A DNA stretch of 64,000 bases, from the NCBI RefSeq assembly GCF_031884435.1, contig NZ_CP134779.1, positions 372,001 to 436,000 on the forward strand, given 5' to 3'. The notes beneath the pieces were generated by a model, which saw only the letters and a list, made by a program, of their open reading frames with translations, ran no database searches and was not told the DNA's origin. The position numbers and the translations under genes are program-made. The first letter of the stretch is position 1. Every line of letters begins with the position of its first letter. The DNA is from Bosea sp. 685 (GTDB lineage Bacteria > Pseudomonadota > Alphaproteobacteria > Rhizobiales > Beijerinckiaceae). Positions 26,654 to 34,346 of this stretch are shown here, piece by piece.

Positions 26654-27619
26654 TTAGTTCAGCGCCAATCCCGATCTGGGGCCGACCATCTGGTCGATTG
26701 CCTCGACGACGATCTCCGGCGCGGCGTGATGAGGCATGTGGCCGACGCCTGGCAGCAGGATGAGCCGACCCTGCGGTGCCTCGCGCGCGATCGCGACGGA
26801 ATGGATCGTCGGAGAGACGATCGCGTCGCTATCGCCGGTGATCGCCGTCACCGGCACCTTGAGTTCGCGATAGCGCGGGGCCTGCGCCGTGACGAAATCA
26901 AGCGTCGCGGCGATGTCCTGTGAATTGGCCTGGAAGTCGGCCGGGCGCAGCAGCAATCTGGTCTCGCCAGTTTCGAGATAGCCCGGCGTTACCGAACGCG
27001 GTGCAAAGACGCTGCTCGCACCCTCGTCCAGCATGAGATTCGCGGCGGGCAAGGCGACAATCCTGGTGAAGAGCGGGCCGATCAAGGGCCATGTCGCGAG
27101 GTGGTGATACCAGGCGATGCCGCCCGGCCAGGGATGGGTGACGCCGCCGAGCAGGACGAGGCCCTTCAATCGCTCCGGCCGGTCGAGCGCGATGCGGGTC
27201 GAGAGCGCGCCGGCGAGCGAATGCGCCACCAGGACGAAGCGCTCGGGCGCGATCTGGTCGAGCGCCTGCATGATCGCCGTAGCCTGGCGTCCGGGATCGG
27301 CCATCGCCGCGCCTTCCAGCCTGTCGCTCCAGCCATGGCCTGGCCGGTCGAGCGCGATGACGCGGTAATGGCCGAGCTCGGGTCCCAGCGTCGCCAACAG
27401 GTCGGCATGGTTCGAGGAGGCACCATGGACCAGCACGACCGTACCATGGCTTTCGCCGGAGGGCTGGAGCTCGCGGTAATGCAGCCGGCCGCCGGGGAGA
27501 GCGACGAAAGTGCCTTTGGGCGGGTAGAGCCGGGCAACCTCGGCGCCGAGCCATTCGGTTCGCAGGATCAGGCCGCCGGCGACGAGAAGGCTGAGGATGA
27601 TGAGGGCGCGGATCAGCAT
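26654..27619 (-). CDS. Alpha/beta hydrolase with N-terminal membrane anchor
   Basis: A 321-residue protein. Residues 1-20 form a membrane anchor or signal (MLIRALIILSLLVAGGLIL). The fold follows: LVHGASSNHADLL oxyanion region, DRPGHGWSD, nucleophile S134 in VAHSLAGALS (Ala replaces the usual Gly after Leu), acid D in TGDSDAIVS and H in GVGHMPHHAAPE. The triad is complete. The substrate is unknown and could be an ester or epoxide. It lies downstream of the TPR gene on the same strand but is separated from it by two hairpins. Confidence 0.9.
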   Translation of the reverse strand: MLIRALIILSLLVAGGLILRTEWLGAEVARLYPPKGTFVALPGGRLHYRELQPSGESHGTVVLVHGASSNHADLLATLGPELGHYRVIALDRPGHGWSDRLEGAAMADPGRQATAIMQALDQIAPERFVLVAHSLAGALSTRIALDRPERLKGLVLLGGVTHPWPGGIAWYHHLATWPLIGPLFTRIVALPAANLMLDEGASSVFAPRSVTPGYLETGETRLLLRPADFQANSQDIAATLDFVTAQAPRYRELKVPVTAITGDSDAIVSPTIHSVAIAREAPQGRLILLPGVGHMPHHAAPEIVVEAIDQMVGPRSGLALN

Positions 27620-27656
27620 GCTTCGCTTACGCGCGGGCTTCGATTTCGGTTTCGCT

Positions 27657-27707
27657 AGAGCATTGCGCGAAAAAGTGGATACCGGTTTTTCGCATCAGCA
27701 ATGCTCT
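27657..27707. repeat. Dispersed palindrome of the GTGGATACCGGTT family
   Basis: AGAGCATTGC (27657-27666) pairs with GCAATGCTCT (27698-27707). Inside, GCGAAAAA pairs with TTTTTCGC around AGTGGATACCGG. The core matches the elements at 26514-26573 and 47610-47668 read on the other strand (AAGTGG-N-CACC-GGTT). It sits just upstream of the hydrolase start. Confidence 0.8.
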
Positions 27708-27722
27708 AAACTTCCGGGAATC

Positions 27723-27766
27723 GATCACGTCGCGTTCGGACGCTTCCGTCCGAACGCGACGTGATC
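27723..27766. repeat. Perfect 20-bp hairpin
   Basis: GATCACGTCGCGTTCGGACG (27723-27742) and its exact complement (27747-27766) are separated by CTTC. It lies 20 bp after the stop of the TPR gene, read on the minus strand, and is a strong RNA hairpin in the right place for termination, although no T-run follows. Confidence 0.85.
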
Positions 27767-27786
27767 TGGGGATCAAAATGGGCGCT

Positions 27787-28443
27787 TCAGGCGTCGCGCC
27801 CGTCGACTTCGCTCGCCAGCGATTCGACCGCGCTCTTGATCGCTTCCAGCTGTGGATAGATCGCGAGCGCGCGGCGATAGGCCACCATGGCGTGCTTGTC
27901 GTCGCCCTGCTGCCGCAGGATCGAGCCGAGGCCGATCATCGCACCATAATGGCGCGGTTCGCGCTTCAAGGTCTCGCCGATATCGAGCATCGAGCGAATC
28001 GGGTCGCCGGCGATGAAGAGCGCATTGGCACGCTGGTTCCAGGCCTCGGCCCAGTCGGGCTCCAGGCTGATGACGCGGTCGAGCAGTTCGATTGCGAGTT
28101 CGGTCTGCTTGTCGCGCAGCGCCGTCTGGGCGCGCGTCATCAGCAGATCGGCGGTGTCGGAGCCCGAGCGCGCCCAGCGGCGCTGGATCAGATTGGCGAT
28201 GCCCTTGGCTTCCTCGGGCGATTTGGCGGCCGCGAGGCGCTCGAACAGGCGGTCGAGCGTGGCGGCCGGTGTCCTCGGCAGGGCGGGCGCGGGTGCAACC
28301 GGATTATCGTCCTTGTCGGCGGGCGGGACGATGCCGGGGCGCGGCGGTGGGCTTTCCTGAGCGCGCAGCGGGGCGGCCGAGAAGGGGGCGGCGGCAGTCA
28401 GCGCCAGCGCGAAAGCGATGGGAAGCATGCGCGAATTGATCAT
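27787..28443 (-). CDS. Exported TPR-repeat protein
   Basis: A 218-residue protein with a signal peptide (MINSRMLPIAFALALTAAAP, cut near PLRAQ), a Pro-rich linker, then helical tetratricopeptide units: TLDRLFERLAAAKSPEEAKG, LLMTRAQTALRDKQTELAIE, VISLEPDWAEAWNQRANALF and AMIGLGSILRQQGDDKHAMV. Such repeats mediate protein binding in the periplasm. No partner is indicated by neighbours. Confidence 0.85.
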   Translation of the reverse strand: MINSRMLPIAFALALTAAAPFSAAPLRAQESPPPRPGIVPPADKDDNPVAPAPALPRTPAATLDRLFERLAAAKSPEEAKGIANLIQRRWARSGSDTADLLMTRAQTALRDKQTELAIELLDRVISLEPDWAEAWNQRANALFIAGDPIRSMLDIGETLKREPRHYGAMIGLGSILRQQGDDKHAMVAYRRALAIYPQLEAIKSAVESLASEVDGRDA

Positions 28444-28612
28444 GCACCGCAGTGTAATGGAGCGGCTGCGTGCGTCAATTCACGGAGAGGCGACTTGGTC
28501 CCGACGCGAAGACTCGGCCACAACGCAAAAAGGCGGGATACGCCCGAAGGCGCCCCGCCATGCCGTCCAACCGGAGTGAGAGCCGCGCGACGAAGCCGCC
28601 GCGCGCCTAATC

Positions 28613-28738
28613 TCAGCCCTGGCGCGCCTTGAAGCGCTTCTGGACCTTGTTGATGATGTAGACGCGGCCCTTGCGGCGCACGAGCTGGTTGTCGCGATGG
28701 CGCGCGCGCAGCGACTTCAGCGAATTGCGGATCTTCAT
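28613..28738 (-). CDS. rpmJ: 50S ribosomal protein L36 (zinc-free type)
   Basis: A 41-residue basic protein ([20 protein letters not shown], then [21 protein letters not shown]), present at the minus-strand ATG 28738. It matches L36 over its full length. It has no cysteine, so it is the zinc-independent form, which is usual in alphaproteobacteria. It is part of the large ribosomal subunit near the peptidyl-transferase region. It stands alone with about 170 bp of spacer on each side. Confidence 0.95.
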   Translation of the reverse strand: MKIRNSLKSLRARHRDNQLVRRKGRVYIINKVQKRFKARQG

Positions 28739-28916
28739 GGTCTCAACTCCGTCGATCTGCCTTTGCGGGCAAACCGGTCAAAAACTAAGCCTTCCGACGC
28801 GAACCGGAGACCGGCCCTCATCGACCACGCGAATGGTGCGGCTGATGCGATGCCGGCTGTATACGGATTTTTCCGGATATCGCAAGGGCGAAGCCGGCTC
28901 GAAGCACCAAAAAACC

Positions 28917-29708
28917 TCAGGCGATTGCCGCCAGATAACGCTCGAAGGAGCGCTCGAGCGCCGCCTTGGCGCCGCTGGCGATGACCCGGCCCTCGAAGGC
29001 GCCATAGACCTTGTCGAAAGCGTAGGGTTCCAGGATCGCCGCGATCCGGCGGATTGTCGCGGCGTTGACCGGAATCATGTTCGGATAGGAATAGAGCACG
29101 CTGACGTGGCGGCGGTCGGCTGTGACCTGCAGCACGTCGCCGGTATAGAGCGTGCCTGTCCCTGCCGCATGATGCAGCACGGTCGCGCCGGCGAAATGCC
29201 CGCCGCAGCGCAGCAGGGTGAGCGAGGAGCCAAGCTTCAGCGCCTCGCCGTCCCAGTGCCGGATCGCGGGATCGGGCTCGGTCACCCAGACCCGGTCGTC
29301 GGCATGGAGATGCACCGGCACGTCGAGCGCCTGCGCCCATTCCGCCATCGCGGTGTAGTAATGCGGATGCGAGATCGCGATGCCGATGACCTTGCCGCGC
29401 GCCCGGATCGCATCGAGCGCGGCCTGCGTGACCAAGCCGATGCAGTCCCAGAGCAGATTGCCGCCCTCAGCCTCGATAAGCAGTGCGCGCTGGTCGATGG
29501 CGAAGGCGGGCTGGATGCGCAGGCCGAGCACGCCATGGTCCGGCGCGCAGGCGATCTGGTGATCGGCAGCGAGCTCGTCTGGTGTCAGCCAGTCCTGCCC
29601 GCCCCAGCGCAGATATTGCCGTTCATCGAGGCAGATCGGGCAGCCGGGGGGTGGTGTCGGGGCATCGGGAAAGCGCGCGCCGCATTGGCGGCAGAGGAAG
29701 CGAGGCAT
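28917..29708 (-). CDS. Metallo-beta-lactamase-fold protein with N-terminal zinc ribbon and altered metal motif
   Basis: A 263-residue protein. An N-terminal rubredoxin/zinc-ribbon-like segment has C6-x2-C9 and C23-x2-C26. The MBL fold follows (ALLIEAEGGNLLWDCIGLVT). The canonical HxHxDH is replaced by SHPHYYTAMAEWA (113-125), so the Asp-His pair is missing, while H171 in GGHFAGATVLHH and D in YTGDVLQVTADRR remain. One zinc or a different metal site is possible. The YT pair in this position seems shared with some annotated MBL hydrolases, so it may be a real subfamily. The substrate is unknown. Confidence 0.85.
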   Translation of the reverse strand: MPRFLCRQCGARFPDAPTPPPGCPICLDERQYLRWGGQDWLTPDELAADHQIACAPDHGVLGLRIQPAFAIDQRALLIEAEGGNLLWDCIGLVTQAALDAIRARGKVIGIAISHPHYYTAMAEWAQALDVPVHLHADDRVWVTEPDPAIRHWDGEALKLGSSLTLLRCGGHFAGATVLHHAAGTGTLYTGDVLQVTADRRHVSVLYSYPNMIPVNAATIRRIAAILEPYAFDKVYGAFEGRVIASGAKAALERSFERYLAAIA

Positions 29709-29891
29709 GGCGAGCGCTCCGGGGCGGCGAGGTTGCGATGCTAGCCTCCGTGGCGCGGCGGCGTTATCTGTCGCGGAGCCGGGCCGACATGCATGCGCGC
29801 GACGCGACCATGGCGCCGGTATGGTCTAAGCAAGGGAACTTTCGGGCACCGCCAGCGTTTCCAACCATCGATCTCTTTTGGGACAATCATT

Positions 29892-30101
29892 GTGAAAACC
29901 CTGACCTTGACTCTGCTTGCCGTGACCGCGCTCGCGCTTGGAGCCTGCGGCAACCAGACGGAACAGCGCATTGGCGGCGCGGCCGTGGGCGCGGGCACCG
30001 GCGCGGTCGTCGCCGGCCCTGTCGGCGCGGTTGTAGGCGGAGCGGTCGGCGCAGTCACGGCACCGACGGTGGTGCGCGAGACGCGTCGCTCCACACGCTG
30101 A
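29892..30101 (+). CDS. Small glycine-zipper lipoprotein
   Basis: A 69-residue protein from GTG 29892 (VKTLTLTLLAVTALALGACG). The lipobox LGAC predicts a lipid-anchored Cys. The mature part is almost wholly a glycine zipper (IGGAAVGAGTGAVVAGPVGA, VVGGAVGAVTAP) that would pack as membrane-inserting helices, ending in Arg-rich RETRRSTR. Similar small proteins are common in Rhizobiales envelopes with no assigned function. A strong terminator follows. Confidence 0.8.
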   Translation: MKTLTLTLLAVTALALGACGNQTEQRIGGAAVGAGTGAVVAGPVGAVVGGAVGAVTAPTVVRETRRSTR

Positions 30102-30131
30102 GCCTGCTCGGCACAAGATCGGCAGAAGGCA

Positions 30132-30163
30132 GAAAGGCCACCCGCAAGGGTGGCCTTTCGTCT
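30132..30163. terminator. Strong bidirectional intrinsic terminator
   Basis: GAAAGGCCACCC (30132-30143), loop GCAA, then its perfect complement (30148-30159), with TTTCGTCTTT following on plus and a mirrored A-rich flank for minus. It lies between the convergent glycine-zipper lipoprotein and hemC genes and can serve both. Confidence 0.85.
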
Positions 30164-30187
30164 TTGTGGGGACGGGGGCGTTGCTTC

Positions 30188-31132
30188 TCACGCACCGACA
30201 AATTTGAAGTGGCCGCCGAAGCTTCGATAGGATGATTCGAGGATGGCGACGCCGCCGCGAAGCCGCAAGGTCTCGGCGGTGGCGAGCCCGAGTTCGACGG
30301 CCCGTTCGGCGATATCCTCTTGCGTGGCGACGATGCGCTCTTTCCCGTCGAGCGAGGTGATCTGGGCGTGCAGGACGAGGCGCCCGTCCTTCCAACTGGT
30401 GCAGACGCCGACAGGCAGGCTGCAGCCTGCCCCCAGGGCATGCAGCATCGCCCGCTCGCAATCGACCTCGGCGCGGGCCTTCGGGTCTTCGATGTCCTTC
30501 AGGATCGTCAGCACGTCGGCGTCGTCGCCTCTGGCCTCGATACCGAGCGCGCCCTGGCCGACGGCATGGGGAAAGAACCGCGGATCCAGAAGCTCCGTCG
30601 TGGCGCCCGCCAGCCCCAGGCGCTGAAGCCCGGCCTGGGCCAGGATGACGGCGTCGAGGCCATGCTCCCCATCGATCTTGGCGAGCCGAGGGCCGACATT
30701 GCCGCGGATCGGCACGACCTCGATATCCGGACACAGGCTCATGATCTGGGCGCGCCGGCGCAAGGAGCCGGTGCCGACCTTGGCGCCGGGCTTGAGATTG
30801 TCCAGCGTCGCGCCGCAAAGGACGTCGCGCGCATCCTCCCGCTCGGGCACGGCGGCCAGGACCAGCCCCTCGCGCAGCGTCGTCGGCAGATCCTTCAAGG
30901 AGTGGACGACGATGTCGACTTCCCGGGAGACCAACTGCTCCTCATGTTCGGTCGAGAACACGCCGATGATGCCGAACTGGTGGAATTCGGAGACGCGGTC
31001 CTTGTCCGCGATCGTCGCGATCGGGTGCAGCGAGAACTCTGTCTCGGGGTGCTTCGCCTTGATCAGGCCGATGACGTAATTGGTTTGCGCCATCGCCAAC
31101 GGGCTGCGCCGCGTGCCTATCTTGATGTGCAT
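30188..31132 (-). CDS. hemC: Porphobilinogen deaminase (hydroxymethylbilane synthase)
   Basis: A 314-residue cytosolic enzyme that joins four porphobilinogens to hydroxymethylbilane in heme synthesis. The start is MHIKIGTRRSPLAMAQTNYV. Motifs are VHSLKDLPT with catalytic D81, TGSLRRRAQ, and C237 in LGAGCSLPVG, which carries the dipyrromethane cofactor. Length is normal. The start lies about 240 bp from the divergent MFS gene, and the gene is otherwise alone. Confidence 0.97.
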   Translation of the reverse strand: MHIKIGTRRSPLAMAQTNYVIGLIKAKHPETEFSLHPIATIADKDRVSEFHQFGIIGVFSTEHEEQLVSREVDIVVHSLKDLPTTLREGLVLAAVPEREDARDVLCGATLDNLKPGAKVGTGSLRRRAQIMSLCPDIEVVPIRGNVGPRLAKIDGEHGLDAVILAQAGLQRLGLAGATTELLDPRFFPHAVGQGALGIEARGDDADVLTILKDIEDPKARAEVDCERAMLHALGAGCSLPVGVCTSWKDGRLVLHAQITSLDGKERIVATQEDIAERAVELGLATAETLRLRGGVAILESSYRSFGGHFKFVGA

Positions 31133-31373
31133 GGGGACGGTTCACCTGGGCTGGAAGCCCGCTCGCGGCCATTGATTTGAGGCGCTCTATATCAGGGGCG
31201 GGTGGCGGCGACGAGTGCGGCGTTCCACCGCTCTCCGATCGGCTGGGACGGGTCGGCAGGCCGCCGCCGGCTCGGCGTCATGCGTCTTCCGGGCGAGAGC
31301 CTGCTTCAAACGTCACTGGCGACGCCCCGGCTGCGGTGTAAACGTCGCGCCCCCGCGCTGCCAAGGCCACTCC

Positions 31374-32576
31374 ATGCTCGTCTTCAAACCGCTCGCAGAG
31401 CGCCGCATCGCCTTGCTGTGGAGCAGCCAGGTGCTGTCGGCGACCGGGGCCGAGTTCTACATGGTCGCGGTGGTGTGGATCGCGACCTCGCTGATCGGGC
31501 GCGATGCCGGCTACATCTCGGCGCTGCAGGCCGGAGCGCTGCTCGCGGGCAGCCTGTTCGGCGGTGTCTTGACCGATCGCTGGCGCTTCAAGACGACGAT
31601 GATCGCAACCAGCCTCATCCGGGCGCTGCTCCTTGTCGTCTTGTCCGTGGCCGGCATGCTCGGCCTGATGAGCCTGCCGCTGCTTGCGATCATCGCCGGG
31701 CTCGTGGCGCTGGTGACCTCGGCCTATGATCCCGCACTGCAGGGCACGCTTCCGGTGCTGGCGCCCGAGCCTCGCTTGCGCCATGCGGTCAACGGCCTCT
31801 TCGACGCAACGCGGCGTATGGCGCGCATCCTCGGCCCGAGCCTGATCGCGCTGGTCAACGGCATCGTGCCGATCGGGCAGTTCTTCACGATCACGGCGGT
31901 GGGCTTCCTGCTCTCGGCTATCGGCGTCGGGCGCGGCCTCAAGGGCGTCGAGATTCCGCCGGCCTCGACCGGAAAGGGCTTCGCGGCGGTGACGGATGCG
32001 CTGTCGGGCGGCATGCGCACGGTGCGCGGACATGCCGTCATGCGTTACGGCCTGATCGCCGATCTGGTCGGCAATATCGCCTGGTCGATGGGCGTCCTGC
32101 TCGGCATGGCCTTGTATCTACGCGCGACGAGCCCTGATCCGCTCACGGATTACAGCCTGATGATGACCGCCTATGGGCTGGGTAATCTCGGTGCGAACCT
32201 CGTTCTGGCGAGCCTGCGGCCGCAGCGTCCCGCGCTATGGCTCATTGGCTCGAAATTGATCTTCGGTGCCGGCGTCATGCTGCTGCCCTTCGCGCCCGAC
32301 CGCGCCTGGCTGATGGCGTTTGCCGCTTTTGCGGCGATCAACGGACCGCTCGAGAACCTCGCGCTGCTTCACATCATGCAGCATGATTTTCCGCCGCAGC
32401 GTCTCTCGCAGGTCTATCGCCTGCTGATGTGCGCGGTCTTCGCCGGTTCGCTGATCGGCTATCTCGCCGCTCCCGCCCTGTTCGGCCAGTTCGGGGTCGG
32501 CGTGATGATCACGGCGTCGGGCGCGGCGACCTTCGCCATGGGCGTCATCGGCCTGGCGCTCTTCGCGCGCCGCTGA
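31374..32576 (+). CDS. MFS transporter
   Basis: A 400-residue inner-membrane protein with about 12 hydrophobic segments. It starts at ATG 31374 (MLVFKPLAERRIALLWSSQV); an upstream frame to 31215 lacks membrane character. The conserved loop after helix 2 reads GGVLTDRWRFKTTMIATSL, the typical MFS GxLxDRxxxxR type. It resembles the DHA3/EnvC-like or macrolide-efflux subgroup (PALQGTLPVLAPEPRLRHAVN; helix 4-5 region DATRRMARILGPSLIAL). The substrate is unknown. Confidence 0.9.
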   Translation: MLVFKPLAERRIALLWSSQVLSATGAEFYMVAVVWIATSLIGRDAGYISALQAGALLAGSLFGGVLTDRWRFKTTMIATSLIRALLLVVLSVAGMLGLMSLPLLAIIAGLVALVTSAYDPALQGTLPVLAPEPRLRHAVNGLFDATRRMARILGPSLIALVNGIVPIGQFFTITAVGFLLSAIGVGRGLKGVEIPPASTGKGFAAVTDALSGGMRTVRGHAVMRYGLIADLVGNIAWSMGVLLGMALYLRATSPDPLTDYSLMMTAYGLGNLGANLVLASLRPQRPALWLIGSKLIFGAGVMLLPFAPDRAWLMAFAAFAAINGPLENLALLHIMQHDFPPQRLSQVYRLLMCAVFAGSLIGYLAAPALFGQFGVGVMITASGAATFAMGVIGLALFARR

Positions 32577-32602
32577 CCGGCCCCACCCGCAGAAGGCTCT
32601 CG

Positions 32603-33181
32603 TCATCCGCAGAAGGTTCTTGCCTTGTCGGTCCATTGGCCGAAGCCGGTTGCGACCATGTTGCGGATGACGGTGCAGACATAGCGCTGCTGGGCCGGGT
32701 TGTTGTTGGGCCCGGCATGGTAGCGGGCGACCGCCATCGTCCAGCTGTCATGGCGCGCCTTCAGGCGCTTCAGGAACTTCGCGGAATATTCGACATTCAG
32801 ACCCGGCTCGAACATCGCGTCGAGGCTGGGGAACTGGTCGCGGTGGTAATGGTGGTTGATCTGCATGCAGCCGATATCGATCAGTTTCTTGCCCTCGGCG
32901 CGGGCGGCATTGAAGGCGCTGAGGGCCTCTTCCTTGGTCGCGCCGAAGAAGGGCCGGCCCTGGATGTTGAGCGCATAGGGCTGCAGCGAGCTGCGCCGGC
33001 CGCTCTCGGTGAGGCCGACCGAATAGAGCACGCCGACAGGAATGTCGTAGGCCTTGGCAACGCGGATCATGTGCTCCTCGCAGACGGTCTGGGCGAGCGC
33101 AGGAGAGGCCAGGCTAAAGGAGGCCAGGCTAAAGATAGCGAGAAAGATCGCGGCCCTTGCTGCGGGCATCATCCAGGTCAT
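32603..33181 (-). CDS. Lytic transglycosylase (SLT domain), flagellar-cluster member
   Basis: A 192-residue exported muramidase. The start is ATG 33181, with AAGGA 8 bp upstream, inside the end of fliK (53-bp overlap). The signal peptide (AIFLAIFSLASFSLASPALAQ) contains a 15-bp tandem duplication. The SLT domain has catalytic E59 (VGLTESGRRS), then GCMQINHHYH and AVARYHAGPNNNP. It probably opens peptidoglycan for the flagellar rod. This job is otherwise done by the muramidase half of FlgJ, which the FlgJ-like protein here lacks. The link to the rod is inferred from position. Confidence 0.88.
   Translation of the reverse strand: MTWMMPAARAAIFLAIFSLASFSLASPALAQTVCEEHMIRVAKAYDIPVGVLYSVGLTESGRRSSLQPYALNIQGRPFFGATKEEALSAFNAARAEGKKLIDIGCMQINHHYHRDQFPSLDAMFEPGLNVEYSAKFLKRLKARHDSWTMAVARYHAGPNNNPAQQRYVCTVIRNMVATGFGQWTDKARTFCG
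33106..33135 (-). repeat. 15-bp in-frame tandem duplication in the transglycosylase signal peptide
   Basis: AGGCCAGGCTAAAGG (33106-33120) is followed by AGGCCAGGCTAAAGA (33121-33135), read on minus as FSLAS-SLAS-type units. It lengthens the hydrophobic core of the signal peptide by five residues. Confidence 0.85.
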
Positions 33182-34346
33182 GGGATTCGTCCTTGCTGGG
33201 GGCGATGTCGGCAACCCAGCCGCGCTGGCGCGGTTCCTGCCGGTGCTCGCCCTGTCGGGATTGATCGAAGCCGCGCCCGTCTCCGTCGCGCCCGCCCGGG
33301 CGCTCATCGGAGGCGTTGCCCTGTCCGGCCTGGCGGTCCGAGGCCGGGGCATCGATATGGACCGTTTCCACGGAGACGGCGTCGATCGAGTAGCCGCTCG
33401 CCTTGACGATCTCGCGCAGCGCATCCTTGTCATTGGCGAGCATCTGGGCCGTCTCGGCGCGACTGGCCTCGAGCCTGATCTCCATGCCGCCCTGCGACAG
33501 CCGCAGCTTGACGGTGATGGTACCGAGCTCGACCGGGCGCAATTCAATATGGAGGATTTTTGTGGGCGCGGAGATTTCGTTCGGCTTGTCCGATCCGAGC
33601 TCCGGCACGGTCTCAGTGCGTGAGGCGGCCAGATCGACGGCCGCTTGCCTGATCGGCTCGACCACTTGCTGGAACGGCGACAGCCGCATGACCGGCGGCA
33701 GATAGGTCTCCTGGCGCGTGATGCTGATGGAGAGCGGTTTTGCCGGCTGGCCGTCCTCCTTGCCGGCTTCGGCGGCGCCGGCCTTGTCGTCGATCAGGTC
33801 ACTGAGCTGCGACAAGGCCGTCGACCCCGGCAGGTCCGGGCCGGGCTCATCGTCGCTCGGCATGGCGGGGCCCTGCTCTGCGGCTGGCGGCCGGGCCGCA
33901 GCCTTGGCGGTGTCGGCCCCGGCCTGGCGGCCGGCCTGCGCCAGGGCGCTGCTCAAGCTGGCGAGCGAGGCGTCGCGCCTGGTCGGCTCCTTGCGTGGCT
34001 CCTGAGCGTCGCGGGCAGGGGTTTGCAGGGCGCCCAGCAGCAGCCGCGCCGCCGCATCCGGCGAGGGCGCGGCTTCCGCCTGCGGCGGCGTGGCTACCGC
34101 GGCGGTTACGTCCGGCCCGGCTGCCGCGCCATCCTCGCCCGGTTCCGCGAAGGCTGCCTCAGCGCCCTTCTCGGCGGGGGCAAGCTTTCCCTGCGGTGGT
34201 TTGGCGGTGACGCTCTGGAGCAGGGCGCGAAAGGCGGAACCCCGCTCCTCGCGCCCGCCGATCCCGCCTCGCGCCTTGGCATCCTTGCCGGTCATATTCG
34301 CAGCGCTGCGAGCCTGCGGAAGGGTTGGCGTCTCCAGGCTGCTCAT
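33129..34346 (-). CDS. fliK: Flagellar hook-length control protein FliK (MotD-like)
   Basis: A 405-residue protein that measures hook length and switches export specificity. The N-terminal two thirds are disordered, rich in Ala, Pro and Gln. The C-terminal hook-length domain has HIELRPVELGTITVKLRLSQ and MEIRLEASRAETAQMLANDK, with DALREIVKASGYSIDAVSVE. In rhizobia the gene was first called motD, in the order motB-motC-motD as seen here. The start ATG overlaps the motC stop by 4 bp (ATGA). Expected to be secreted by the flagellar exporter. Confidence 0.92.
   Translation of the reverse strand: MSSLETPTLPQARSAANMTGKDAKARGGIGGREERGSAFRALLQSVTAKPPQGKLAPAEKGAEAAFAEPGEDGAAAGPDVTAAVATPPQAEAAPSPDAAARLLLGALQTPARDAQEPRKEPTRRDASLASLSSALAQAGRQAGADTAKAAARPPAAEQGPAMPSDDEPGPDLPGSTALSQLSDLIDDKAGAAEAGKEDGQPAKPLSISITRQETYLPPVMRLSPFQQVVEPIRQAAVDLAASRTETVPELGSDKPNEISAPTKILHIELRPVELGTITVKLRLSQGGMEIRLEASRAETAQMLANDKDALREIVKASGYSIDAVSVETVHIDAPASDRQAGQGNASDERPGGRDGDGRGFDQSRQGEHRQEPRQRGWVADIAPSKDESHDLDDARSKGRDLSRYL

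Noticed and set aside
31215..31373. N-terminal extension of the MFS transporter.
   Set aside because: Arg/Ala-rich text without membrane character; the first helix begins just after ATG 31374.
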